A DNA stretch of 35,884 bases from CAYRXM01 sp964428175 (GTDB taxonomy: Bacteria > Chloroflexota > Anaerolineae > JAFGEY01), in assembly GCA_964428175.1 (NCBI GenBank), contig CAYRXM010000039.1:1-35884 (forward strand), given 5' to 3'. How positions within the stretch are numbered: position 1 is the stretch's first letter; every line of letters starts with the position of its first letter. Of this stretch, positions 1-7,580 are shown piece after piece. The position numbers and the translations under genes were made by a program. Under the pieces are notes generated by a model. The model saw only the letters and a program-made list of their open reading frames with translations, did no database searches and had not been told where the DNA came from.

Positions 1-727
1 AATCGTTGGGCGAGAGGATCACCTCCAGGTCGTCCTTGCGCTGGACGCTGGCCTGAAAGCCCTCCGGGCCGGGCCGCCGGTAATAGTTCATCGAGTTGGG
101 TGCGCGCTTGAGCTTGAGCTGCACGCCGACGTCGTCGGGCGTGTCAAAGCCCATCAGCAGTGTGCGCACGCCCTGCCGGTTGAGTTCGTAGGCAAAGTTG
201 GCGGCCAGCGTCGTCTTGCCCGTGCCGCCCTTGCTGGAATAGAAGGCAAAGACTTTGAGCCCGACGACGTGGGTAGCCGAGATGCTGCCTGCGCCGTACT
301 GCATCGGTGCGGCGGACTGGTGCAGTGCGCGCTCGGTGACGGCGGCCGAGTAGACCTTGTGGGCGATCTCGGCATAGTTGACGTGCGGGCCGATGAACAC
401 CTCGCGCACCTTGTTCACAGCGCGAAGGGTGCCTTCCGCCTGCGCCCAGCCGGGCGGCAGGACGACGACGGCCACGCCGGAAATCGTCGCCAGAAATTGG
501 GCCAGTTCTTGCGGTGTAGAGGCCACATCGGCTTCCAGGAGCACCACGTCCGCCTTCATCGTCTGCGTGTTGCGTAGCAGGTCAGGCCAGTTGGCGGCGA
601 TGGATGCCACGCGGAAGCGGCCGCTGTCGGCGCTAAAGATGGGGTACATCTTCTGCAGGATGGTGTCCAGCACCGGCGCAGCCAGGATGACGGAGACCTG
701 GGCAGTAGAGTTCACTGCTTCGCTCAT
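1..727 (-). CDS. CpaE-like (Tad/Flp pilus) ParA-type ATPase, 3' end off the window
   Basis: The visible 242 residues begin with a receiver-like, degenerate domain (about 10-130). A deviant Walker A follows, KGGTGKTT at about 166-173, preceded by FAFYSS. This is the MinD/ParA architecture of CpaE, which places or assembles Tad/Flp pili at the membrane. The start ATG (727-725) shares one base with the stop of the upstream cpaB-like gene (TGATG), so the two are probably translationally coupled. The right-hand neighbour being CpaB-like supports CpaE over a chromosome-partition ParA. The C-terminal half, with Walker B and the membrane-targeting helix, lies outside the window. No other Tad gene (cpaF, tadB/C, flp) is visible, so whether a full pilus locus exists cannot be judged. 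Confidence 0.75.
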   Translation of the reverse strand, partial: MSEAVNSTAQVSVILAAPVLDTILQKMYPIFSADSGRFRVASIAANWPDLLRNTQTMKADVVLLEADVASTPQELAQFLATISGVAVVVLPPGWAQAEGTLRAVNKVREVFIGPHVNYAEIAHKVYSAAVTERALHQSAAPMQYGAGSISATHVVGLKVFAFYSSKGGTGKTTLAANFAYELNRQGVRTLLMGFDTPDDVGVQLKLKRAPNSMNYYRRPGPEGFQASVQRKDDLEVILSPND

Positions 728-1710
728 CACTCGCCTCCGACGAACGTGGTTTCGGGTTCGTCTATTTCGGAAGCAGCCACGTCAGGTAGCAGGTCGGTCA
801 GGTAGACGCCGGGAGTTTGCACGTCGTCACCTTTGTTGGCCGGTTCCATGGCCAGGTAGATCGCGGCCTGCGAATCGAGCAAGGTCAGCAGTTCCACCGG
901 CGAGACGCGGAGCGTTGGGTTGGCGTCGAGCACGGCTTCAGATGCCGTCGTTGTTGGCGCGCCGACGAGCACCGTTTCGGTCGTCGTACCGGAGGCATCA
1001 ACGGTTGTGCTCGTCGTGCCGGACGGTCTGACATCAGGGACGACAGGGACGACCGTCGATATCTGCCAGGTGACGGTGATCGGCTGCACGGGCACGCTGA
1101 GGACAATGACGCCCTTTTCGCGATCGCTGGACGAGGACATCACCGGCGACATTGCGCTGCCCGAGTCATCCGTGTTCAGTTCGCGGTAGCGGAACTCGTA
1201 GGGCACAAAGAGCACCTTGAGGTTGGTGAGCAGCACCTTGGCTCCCGCGCCGGTGGCGCGCTGGATGCCCATCCCACCCAGCGTGGACGGGTCAACAATG
1301 CCGACCACCGAGACCGTGTCGCCGGGGCGGAGCAGCCCAGCCAGGCCGGAAGCCTGGTCGACGTGAATGGCGACGGCGCGGTGGTCGGGGTCGAGTGCCT
1401 GGGCCAGCGCGTTCTGCGCTGCGTCGCCGACCATATCGGCGGTCACCTGGTCGCCGGGCAGACGCTGGACGGTGATCACCAGGCCGATGACGTCTTCGAT
1501 GGTTTCGAATGCGCCTTCGAGGACGGCCCCGGCGTGGACTTGGACGACTTCGACATCAGCCAGGGAGAGCCTGGTGCCGGCTTCGAGGGCGCGGGCAGCG
1601 ACAACGACAGGGGCTTTTTTCTGCGCGGCGGCGAGGACGCCGGCCACCAAGACAAAGGTGATCAAGGCCAGCGCGCCGATGGCGACGAGAGATGATCTTG
1701 CTTTCTTCAA
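727..1710 (-). CDS. cpaB: CpaB/RcpC-like Flp pilus assembly protein with SAF domain
   Basis: This 327-residue protein has an N-terminal membrane segment (about 8-29, starting MKKARSSLVA). A SAF domain follows (about 33-95, with ALEAGTRLSLADVEVV) and then an RcpC/CpaB-like beta domain (AVAIHVDQASGLAGLLRPGDTV). The family is periplasmic or extracytoplasmic and helps assemble Flp pili. I chose the TTG start at 1710 because AGGAGG lies six bases upstream (1722-1717) and the protein then begins directly with the membrane segment. A longer reading frame extends to 1857 but has no comparable ribosome site. A Thr/Ser-rich stretch (about 225-265) interrupts the C-terminal domain and looks like a flexible insertion. 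The gene is coupled to the CpaE-like gene by a TGATG overlap. Confidence 0.8.
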   Translation of the reverse strand: MKKARSSLVAIGALALITFVLVAGVLAAAQKKAPVVVAARALEAGTRLSLADVEVVQVHAGAVLEGAFETIEDVIGLVITVQRLPGDQVTADMVGDAAQNALAQALDPDHRAVAIHVDQASGLAGLLRPGDTVSVVGIVDPSTLGGMGIQRATGAGAKVLLTNLKVLFVPYEFRYRELNTDDSGSAMSPVMSSSSDREKGVIVLSVPVQPITVTWQISTVVPVVPDVRPSGTTSTTVDASGTTTETVLVGAPTTTASEAVLDANPTLRVSPVELLTLLDSQAAIYLAMEPANKGDDVQTPGVYLTDLLPDVAASEIDEPETTFVGGE

Positions 1711-2048
1711 ATCGATCCTCCTGCGAATGATGTGTGCGAACGATCCTTCACAGGATACCACGGGATGGGGTACCGGCGCGGCAGGCCCTTTTGCCAGGGG
1801 GGAATGCGGTTTTGCCGTTGCGGCATAGAGGAGGCTGATGCGGACTAGGGAGTGCAATGACGATGATGTAGATACAGTACATCCTGGTGTCTTTGTCTAC
1901 GCAACCTGGAGACATGAACCACCAGGCAAAAGATGACCTGAGTCAAGATGTTGCCCGTGGTAGTGGATGAACACGATCCGTGCGATGATCTTGCTCTCTT
2001 TGATATGCCTCTCTTGTGCAGGCCGCCCCAGCTCAAATCTGCCGGACA

Positions 2049-2088
2049 CTAGATCAAAAAGCCAATCGGTATTGGCCTTTTGACCTAG
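2049..2088. repeat. Long near-perfect hairpin upstream of the TPR gene
   Basis: Positions 2049-2066 pair with 2071-2088 around a CGGT loop: 18 pairs with two mismatches. The arms contain GATCAAAAAGCC and GGCCTTTTGACC. The rest of the 515-base gap between cpaB and the TPR gene (1711-2226) shows no convincing gene. A small minus-strand frame at 1845-2036 has no recognisable features. The hairpin lies about 140 bases from the TPR start and has no T-run, so a terminator is not supported. It shares sequence with copies at 2105-2122 and 4770-4816. Confidence 0.7.
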
Positions 2089-2104
2089 TCAGGTGCAAGC
2101 CAGA

Positions 2105-2122
2105 AATGGCCTTTTGATCAAG
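2105..2122. repeat. Dispersed short repeat, TGGCCTTTTGATC type
   Basis: The core TGGCCTTTTGATCA occurs here and again at 4803-4816. A GACCTAG motif precedes both copies (2082-2088 and 4791-4797). Variants are the right arm of the hairpin at 2071-2083 and TGGCTTTTTGATC near 4770. All copies are intergenic. Confidence 0.6.
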
Positions 2123-2226
2123 ACCGGAACTGGTTTTCCATCCGATGCATGTCTTTCGAAAGCATAGTATCATGAGTAGGCCAGTTATGTGAACAACATC
2201 TTATCCGTTCAACAGGAAGCGATGGC

Positions 2227-3570
2227 GTGTATCTTGATTCCAGGAAACCAAAACGGAGAGACTCGCCCTGGCGTGTGCTGGTGCTGGTCGCAGTGGCGAT
2301 CTTTGGGTTGCGGGTCGTTCACGTTCAGTTAAGCAGAACACGTTGGATAATATCCTTCGATCCCAGGCCAACGCCTACCCGCACTGCAGAGTCGCATTTC
2401 GACGATGGGGAGACGTTGTACGATGAAGGGCTGATCGCCGAGGCGATCGTCGCTTACCGGAATGCCTTCAAGGTAGACCCGCAGGACAACGCCGCTCTGT
2501 TCCGTCTCGCCCGGCTGATGGTCATCGACCGGCGAATGGGAGAGGTTCTGGAGCAGTATGGGCCGCGGCTACAGGACGAGGCATTGAGAGATGCGCGTAC
2601 ACTGGCCGTGCTGGGCATGGCGCTGGACCGGCATGCCCGGTCTAACAGCGAGGACCTTGTGCCGGTGTATATCGAGTTGGGCATTCTGAAGGATGAGGAT
2701 GTACAGACGGAGGACTGGGTATACGACCAGGAGAAAGTGGCCCGGCAATTGCTGAGTGCTGCACAAAAGGCTTGCGAGCAGGCACTGCGACTCGACCCCG
2801 ATCTGCCGGAAGCGCATGCGTTCCTGGCCGAAGCGCTCGCGGACCAGCAGCGATTTGAGGCAGCCAAGGTGGCTGCCCAGACCGCGGTAGAGTTGAATCC
2901 CGACCTGCCGGACGCGCAGCGTGCCTTGGCGTACGTCTATGAAACGCAGGGACAATACGAGATGGCAATACCGGCATACGAGGCAGCGGTTGAGGCACAT
3001 CCTCGATTGAGTTCTCTGCACCTTTCTTTAGGTGAGGCCTATCGAGCAATTGGGATGCAGTTGAGTTTGGCAGGTGAATGGGACGCGTCCCGCGCCTATT
3101 TCGAGCGTGCGATCGCTTCCTTTGAAGAGGCTATCGCGTTGGACCCGGCGGATCCCAGGCCTTACGACGAGATCGGGTGGACGTATGGGCGGCACATGGG
3201 GGACGATCGCGCGCTGAAGCTGCGCGGTGTGGACTATCTTGAGCAGGCGATCGACCAGAATCCCGGGTATACATTGGCCTATTATCATCTCGGACAGGTT
3301 TATTACGATCTGCAGGATTGGGAAGAGGCGATTCTGGGCCTTGAACACGCCATCGAATTGGCCGAGCTATCTTGGTCAGATAAGGTCTGGGCGCACAACT
3401 TGCTCGGGTGGAGCTACTATGTCGTGGATCACAATGACAAGACCATACAGGATCCGTGCGCCCACGCGCTACTGCACTTTCGCGCTGCTCGGGATATCCT
3501 CGATCAATCACCACAACATGCATCCGACCTTGAGATGCTGACCAGGCAAGGGCTGGATGCGTGCGAGTGA
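2227..3570 (+). CDS. Membrane-anchored TPR protein
   Basis: This 447-residue protein has a basic N-terminus, a single membrane segment (about 17-35) and then tandem tetratricopeptide repeats from about residue 55 to the end. The repeats read like A..RNAFKVDPQDNAALFRLA, ACEQALRLDPDLPEAHAFLAEAL and AIASFEEAIALDPADPRPY. TPR arrays are protein-binding scaffolds, so this one probably gathers partners on the outer face of the membrane. The GTG start follows AGGA at about nine bases. An ATG at 2222 is out of frame. The stop lies 14 bases inside the following LCP gene, so the two are likely co-expressed and may act together in glycopolymer or cell-wall assembly. The specific partner is unknown. Confidence 0.8.
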   Translation: MYLDSRKPKRRDSPWRVLVLVAVAIFGLRVVHVQLSRTRWIISFDPRPTPTRTAESHFDDGETLYDEGLIAEAIVAYRNAFKVDPQDNAALFRLARLMVIDRRMGEVLEQYGPRLQDEALRDARTLAVLGMALDRHARSNSEDLVPVYIELGILKDEDVQTEDWVYDQEKVARQLLSAAQKACEQALRLDPDLPEAHAFLAEALADQQRFEAAKVAAQTAVELNPDLPDAQRALAYVYETQGQYEMAIPAYEAAVEAHPRLSSLHLSLGEAYRAIGMQLSLAGEWDASRAYFERAIASFEEAIALDPADPRPYDEIGWTYGRHMGDDRALKLRGVDYLEQAIDQNPGYTLAYYHLGQVYYDLQDWEEAILGLEHAIELAELSWSDKVWAHNLLGWSYYVVDHNDKTIQDPCAHALLHFRAARDILDQSPQHASDLEMLTRQGLDACE

Positions 3571-4726
3571 CCGAATCGGGAGTACACGATTGGAGAATGA
3601 ACAGACCGGCCTGCATATGAATCCCAAAGTCAGAATCATCTTGCTGCTTCTGATCGGCGTCCAGATCATGTTCTGGGGCGTGTTGGGTAGCCTTTACCTT
3701 GTTCGTACCACTCGACGCTCGACGACGTACGCCGGATTGCCGCTGCCGGTTACGTCTACCGTCATGTATCCTCCGCCGATGACGCCTACGCCGACTCTTT
3801 TGCCTATGGCAACCGATTCCCCGTCGGCGACCCCTGTGCTGACCCTCTTGCCTGTGGTGCAGCCAGCGGACAGCGGCACAGGCATACCAGGACAAGCGCC
3901 CACGGTCGCGCCATCGCCTACCGTGGTGCCGACCAGCGTCCCTTTGCTCCCCATCGGCGAGGACACGCTGGTCTTTGCTTTGCTGGGGACGGACGAGGAG
4001 CAGGTGCCCGGCTCGTGGCGGACCGATGCCATCGTCCTGGCTTTCGTCGAGCCAGACGCCGGGCGGGTGAGTCTCCTGTCCGTTCCCCGCGACCTGTGGG
4101 TATACATCCCCGATCACGGCTACGGGCGCATCAACACCGTCGATATGATGGGCGGACTGGCTTTGCTGGATCAGACCTTTCGCTACAACCTGGGTGTGCC
4201 GGTGCATCACTATGTGCGCGTGAATTTCCACGGGTTCGTGCGCATCGTCGACGCCGTGGGCGGAATTGCGGTAAACGTGGAGCAGGCACTCGCGGACAGG
4301 ATCCCCGACCCACTCTCCCCAACCGGCTGGTTCGAGATCGCATTGGATGAAGGATACCACCATTTTGATGGGCAGACTGCGCTGGCATATTGTCGCTCGC
4401 GTATGACAACCAGTGACTTTGACCGCTCGCGACGGCAGCGGCAGGTGCTTCTCGCCCTGTGGCAGCAGGCGTTCACCGTGGAGGTGCTGGATCAGTTGCC
4501 TGAATTGTGGGCTGCGTTCAATGAAAGCTTTGCTACCGATCTTGGTGTGGGCGAGGGCATTCAACTGGCACAGGCTGTTGCGGGCCTGGACGTACAGAAC
4601 GTACGCAGCGGAAACCTCAACGCTGCGGTCGAGCAGTGGACGACGCCCGAAGGTACGTGGGTGCTTCTCCCTCATCCAGACGATATCCGCCAGGCGATCC
4701 TCGATCTGTTGTCCTGGCCTGCCTGA
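3557..4726 (+). CDS. LytR-CpsA-Psr (LCP) family glycopolymer transferase
   Basis: The protein has one membrane segment (about 26-48), a Thr/Pro-rich linker (about 60-125) and an LCP domain (about 135-315). LCP signatures include GTDEEQV..SWRTDAI, LLSVPRDLWV, RINTVDMMGG, VDAVGGI and FDGQTALAYCRSR followed by SDFDRSRRQRQ. The arginines and aspartates of these motifs bind the polyprenyl-pyrophosphate head group. LCP enzymes attach polymers from lipid carriers to the cell wall or related acceptors outside the membrane. The ATG at 3557 overlaps the TPR gene by 14 bases. An ATG at 3617 (MNPKVR) would start directly before the membrane segment and is a real alternative, but has no clear ribosome site. 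A C-terminal region of about 70 residues lies beyond the catalytic domain. Confidence 0.88.
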   Translation: MRASDRIGSTRLENEQTGLHMNPKVRIILLLLIGVQIMFWGVLGSLYLVRTTRRSTTYAGLPLPVTSTVMYPPPMTPTPTLLPMATDSPSATPVLTLLPVVQPADSGTGIPGQAPTVAPSPTVVPTSVPLLPIGEDTLVFALLGTDEEQVPGSWRTDAIVLAFVEPDAGRVSLLSVPRDLWVYIPDHGYGRINTVDMMGGLALLDQTFRYNLGVPVHHYVRVNFHGFVRIVDAVGGIAVNVEQALADRIPDPLSPTGWFEIALDEGYHHFDGQTALAYCRSRMTTSDFDRSRRQRQVLLALWQQAFTVEVLDQLPELWAAFNESFATDLGVGEGIQLAQAVAGLDVQNVRSGNLNAAVEQWTTPEGTWVLLPHPDDIRQAILDLLSWPA

Positions 4727-4769
4727 GCACGGGATGGGAAACGCGCGCGTCTTGCTGCCGGGCGTATGC

Positions 4770-4816
4770 TGGCTTTTTGATCCATCCCAGAGACCTAGCA
4801 AGTGGCCTTTTGATCA
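4770..4816. repeat. Downstream copy of the TGGCCTTTTGATC repeat cluster
   Basis: TGGCTTTTTGATCC, then GACCTAG, then TGGCCTTTTGATCA occur within 47 bases. The same elements are found at 2049-2122, so the TPR-LCP pair is bracketed by related repeats. The rest of the gap 4727-4942 holds no gene. Confidence 0.55.
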
Positions 4817-4860
4817 GGGGTAAGACAGGGCTTCCAGCCGATGTGCCTTCCTCCATGGTG

Positions 4861-4869
4861 TGGTAAAAT
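4861..4869 (+). promoter_or_regulatory. Possible extended -10 promoter for the beta-flower gene
   Basis: TGGTAAAAT fits an extended -10 (TGN plus TAtAAT-like). No good -35 lies at the usual distance, and the start codon is 74 bases downstream. The call is weak. Confidence 0.3.
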
Positions 4870-4942
4870 AGATAGGATGGGCAGGTGCTGATTGGGTGGC
4901 TACTCCTCGGATGGGATGAAGGAGCGGCTGGAGGAGGACAAG

Positions 4943-5407
4943 ATGGAGATCGTTTTCTACAACAAGAACGGTCGGCCTGTCGCCTACAGCGAGGACTGGG
5001 GAACGATCTATCTGTACAACGGCGAGCCGGTGGCCTACATCTACCGGGATGCCGTGTATGCGTTTTCGGGCCTACACCTGGGATGGTTTGTCGAGGGGCG
5101 CGTCGTGGATCATGCCGGGCGCGACGTTTTCTTTACCGATCTGGCGATGGGACGGCCGGTCGTCCTGATTGGTTTGGCTTCTCTGCGGAAGGGAGTGCGG
5201 CGTGCAACGCCGATCCGGCAGCCAAGAGAACCCAAACCGGCGTTTTCCGAGAGAAAATACGCCTGGGCCCCGAGGTGCTCGGAGCGGTTCTTTTTTCGCC
5301 TAGCCACTCCTGCCCTCCATAGGATCGTTCGCACCTTTCCGCTGCCGTTTCGAGGGCCTGCTGTGCAGGGTGGGAACAGACGTGAGAGAGGACGGCAGGC
5401 CGCATGA
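4943..5407 (+). CDS. Four-fold beta-flower domain protein
   Basis: The first 75 residues carry repeating short blades: NKNGRPVAY, YNGEPVAYIYRDAVYAF, SGLHLGWFVEGRVVDHAGRDVFF. This is the pattern of the small four-fold beta-flower proteins, whose biochemical role I do not know. The ATG at 4943 has GAGGAGG five bases upstream. A longer frame to 4892 lacks such a site. The basic tail (RKGVRRATPIRQPREPK) is typical, but after residue about 116 (ERFFF) the sequence becomes arginine-rich and unfamiliar. One base less in the T-run at 5291-5296 would end the protein at a TAG a few codons later (about 119 residues). A frameshift or sequencing error is therefore possible. Against it, the annotated stop overlaps the next start as ATGA. 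Confidence 0.7.
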   Translation: MEIVFYNKNGRPVAYSEDWGTIYLYNGEPVAYIYRDAVYAFSGLHLGWFVEGRVVDHAGRDVFFTDLAMGRPVVLIGLASLRKGVRRATPIRQPREPKPAFSERKYAWAPRCSERFFFRLATPALHRIVRTFPLPFRGPAVQGGNRRERGRQAA

Positions 5408-5841
5408 ATTGGAGGCTATTTGGCTCGCAGGGAAAGCGAATCCCGGAGACCGGTGTGACGATGGACGAGAGACGAACCGGGGCGCGAGAAGAGTTACCAG
5501 ACCTATCGGGTGGTGAACAATGCCCGCAGACGAGTGAGATTGGGGAACTGGTGAACACATTGTCGTGCCACAAAGACGTGACGGCCCGTCAAGCGGCGGC
5601 AGCGGAGTTAGGACAGATTGGTGGTTCCTGCGTGGCAGAGCTGCTGATCGCCGCACTGGGGGATGCTGCCTGGCAGGTGCGCGCCGCCGCCGCAAAGGCG
5701 TTGGGCAGGATCGACGACCAGCGCGCCGTCCGGCCCCTGATCGCGGCCCTCGGAGATCCGGAGCCTGATGTCAGATTGGCCGCACTGTCGGCGCTGAGCA
5801 GCATGCCTTCGGCGCGTCCGTCGGAGCCCCCTGAAGGGTGA
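5404..5841 (+). CDS. Small HEAT-repeat protein
   Basis: This 145-residue protein has an unstructured N-terminal third, then about two and a half HEAT/PBS-lyase-type repeats. Examples are VTARQAAAAELGQIGG, WQVRAAAAKALGRIDDQRAV and DPEPDVRLAALSALSSM. HEAT repeats form helical protein-binding solenoids, so this is an adaptor of unknown partner rather than an enzyme. The ATG at 5404 overlaps the preceding stop (ATGA). The ATG at 5461 is an alternative that would keep all repeats. The gene is very short for the family, which could mean a minimal adaptor or a fragment. Confidence 0.65.
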   Translation: MNWRLFGSQGKRIPETGVTMDERRTGAREELPDLSGGEQCPQTSEIGELVNTLSCHKDVTARQAAAAELGQIGGSCVAELLIAALGDAAWQVRAAAAKALGRIDDQRAVRPLIAALGDPEPDVRLAALSALSSMPSARPSEPPEG

Positions 5842-6226
5842 TGCCCGTGCGCGAGACTGGCGTGCAGGCATGCGGTACAGTTCGCCGGCGATGCAGTGGA
5901 AAGGATGTGCACGATGCGTTGCAGACAAACATTGGCCAGGTCAGTCCGGCCGACCCGGGCCGAGAGACCAACCCGAGCCGATCGAGCTGTGCGGAGCGCC
6001 AGGTTGACGCGATCGGAACAAGTCTCCGGTGCAGCTCACCGGCGTAGAAAGGAAAACAAACGTGGACGCGGACGAAGGTCCAAGTAGCGACAGTCATTTA
6101 TCCGGCCAGAGCCGTTTCGATTTTGGTCGTCAAATAGACGCGCACATGCCCAAGCACACCGCCGGCAGGCGGTCACGTTTGACACTGCCTCATATCGTCA
6201 GGACATACGCAGAATGAACTGAAAGG
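5842..6226. other. Non-coding stretch before the metal-transport operon
   Basis: This gap of about 385 bases has only short, compositionally odd frames, and I do not call a gene. A small perfect hairpin (CCGGTG-CAGCT-CACCGG) lies near 6028-6044, and GGCAG/CTGCC arms lie near 6164-6189. I compared it by eye with the M-box and yybP-ykoY riboswitch cores and saw no match. It may be the distal 5' leader of the next gene. Confidence 0.4.
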
Positions 6227-6311
6227 CCTTCCTTGTTTGTCAAAGGGCCGCAGGTCGTTCTGCGGCCCTTTTGATTCGCCCATAGAAGGGCGTAACGCGA
6301 AACAAGGAGGG
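6227..6311 (+). promoter_or_regulatory. Structured leader that can sequester the ribosome-binding site
   Basis: Positions 6227-6238 (CCTTCCTTGTTT) pair with 6300-6311 (AAACAAGGAGGG): 12 consecutive pairs, one of them G-U. The downstream arm is the Shine-Dalgarno sequence of the gene at 6316. Two hairpins are enclosed: 6242-6253 with 6260-6271 (12 pairs, AAAGGGCCGCAG arm, loop GTCGTT) and 6277-6281 with 6288-6292 (CGCCC/GGGCG). The result is a three-way junction. When folded, translation of the MgtE-N/CBS gene should be blocked. The larger hairpin ends in TTTT and could also act as a weak terminator. No known riboswitch class was recognised. Confidence 0.65.
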
Positions 6312-6315
6312 TATC

Positions 6316-7566
6316 ATGTTGTACGTCAGCCAGTTGAAAGGAAAACAGGTCTGGGATGCCTGGGGCGCGCCGGTGGGGCACTGCACTGACGTGCTGGTCG
6401 GACATCCAGAGCACGCCTTTCCACCACTCTGCGCACTGGCCTTGCGTGACACGGATGTACGCTTCGTCGCCGCCGGACAGGTCAGCGCGCTGTATCCCAG
6501 CATCATCCTGACCGTGCCCCGTGATAGGATCGAGCCATACACGCCACACGGCGACGAGCTGTGGCTGATCGACCGCGTGCTCGACCGCCAGATCGTGGAT
6601 ACCGAGGGGCGGCGCGTGGTGCGCGTCAACGATCTACAGATCGCCCGCGTGCGCGATCATTTTTGCCTGACCGGGGTGGATGTAGGCGGCTTGGGCCTGC
6701 TGCGTCGCCTGGGCGTGGAACGACTGGCCGAGGCGCTCTTGCATCTCTTCAAACGCCCGCTGCCGGAAGGCGTCATTCCCTGGGAAGACGTGACCCCGTT
6801 GCAACGCGAAGACCCGCTGCGGCTGCGGGTGTCGCGTGACCGGATCAGCCAGCTTCCCCCGGCGGACATCGCGGCCATTTTCAACGACCTGGATCGGCAG
6901 ACCAGCCAGGCGCTGATCGCCTCGTTGGACGACCAAACGCTGGCCGATGCACTAGAGGAGGTGCCGCCCGAGCTCCAGGTCGCCATGCTGGCCCACCTGG
7001 AGCCGGAACGCGCGGCCGACATCCTGGAAGAGATGCCCCCGGACGAGGCCGCCGACCTGCTGGCCGACCTGCCCTCGCCGGCCAGCGATCAGCTGCTGGA
7101 CCTGATGGAAGAGGAAGACGCGCGCGACGTCCGCGTCCTGCTGACCTATCCAGAGGATTCGGCAGGTGGGATCATGAACACCGAGTTTGCCGCCGTGCCG
7201 GTCGGGATGCGCGCCGACCAAGTGCTCGATTATCTGCGCACCTCGGAGCAGGCGCGCGAGGATGAAGCGATGTACTATGTTTACACGGTGGATGAGCAAG
7301 GGCACCTGCACGGCGTCATTACCTTGCGCGACCTGGTGATGGCGCCGCCCGACGCTGCTCTGGACGACTGGATCGAGCGCGACCCCATCGCCGTGGAAGC
7401 ACACATACCGCAGCAGGAAGTGGCTTACCTGGTGGCCAAGTATGACCTGCTGGCCGTGCCGGTGGTGGACAAGGCCGGCACGCTGCTGGGCATCGTCACC
7501 GTCGACGATGCGATCGACACCGTGCTGCCCGCAGCATGGAAAAAGCGCATCCCGCGCTTCTTCTGA
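6316..7566 (+). CDS. PRC-barrel + MgtE N-domain + CBS pair regulator lacking the channel
   Basis: The 416-residue protein starts with two PRC-barrel-like units (about 1-75 and 90-140, e.g. LYVSQLKGKQVWD and IVDTEGRRVVRVNDLQIARV). An MgtE N-terminal superhelix follows (about 190-280), with repeats such as ALEEVPPELQVAMLAHLEPERAADILEEMPP. The C-terminus is a CBS pair (about 285-405, with VYTVDEQGHLHGVITLRDL and VPVVDKAGTLLGIVTVDDA). In MgtE these cytosolic parts sense Mg2+ and gate the attached pore, but here there is no membrane segment. The Nramp-related gene starts 14 bases downstream, so the two probably form a split sensor and transporter. AAGGAGG precedes the ATG and lies in the inhibitory leader stem. 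Confidence 0.85.
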   Translation: MLYVSQLKGKQVWDAWGAPVGHCTDVLVGHPEHAFPPLCALALRDTDVRFVAAGQVSALYPSIILTVPRDRIEPYTPHGDELWLIDRVLDRQIVDTEGRRVVRVNDLQIARVRDHFCLTGVDVGGLGLLRRLGVERLAEALLHLFKRPLPEGVIPWEDVTPLQREDPLRLRVSRDRISQLPPADIAAIFNDLDRQTSQALIASLDDQTLADALEEVPPELQVAMLAHLEPERAADILEEMPPDEAADLLADLPSPASDQLLDLMEEEDARDVRVLLTYPEDSAGGIMNTEFAAVPVGMRADQVLDYLRTSEQAREDEAMYYVYTVDEQGHLHGVITLRDLVMAPPDAALDDWIERDPIAVEAHIPQQEVAYLVAKYDLLAVPVVDKAGTLLGIVTVDDAIDTVLPAAWKKRIPRFF

Positions 7567-7580
7567 CCGGGGAGGACACG

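Noticed and set aside
727..1857. Longer N-terminus for the CpaB-like protein
   Set aside because: The TTG at 1710 has an ideal AGGAGG and starts at the membrane segment. The extension is unlike a protein.
1845..2036. Small minus-strand frame upstream of cpaB; weak resemblance of its KRARSS to the cpaB start
   Set aside because: No ribosome site, no domain, and the similarity covers only a few codons. It could be a remnant but is not callable.
3131..4801. Long minus-strand frame across the TPR and LCP genes
   Set aside because: It opposes two recognisable genes and its protein lacks any domain.
5842..6311. Match to an M-box or yybP-ykoY riboswitch before the metal-transport genes
   Set aside because: By eye none of the conserved core motifs is present. 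Only the RBS-masking fold itself is supported.
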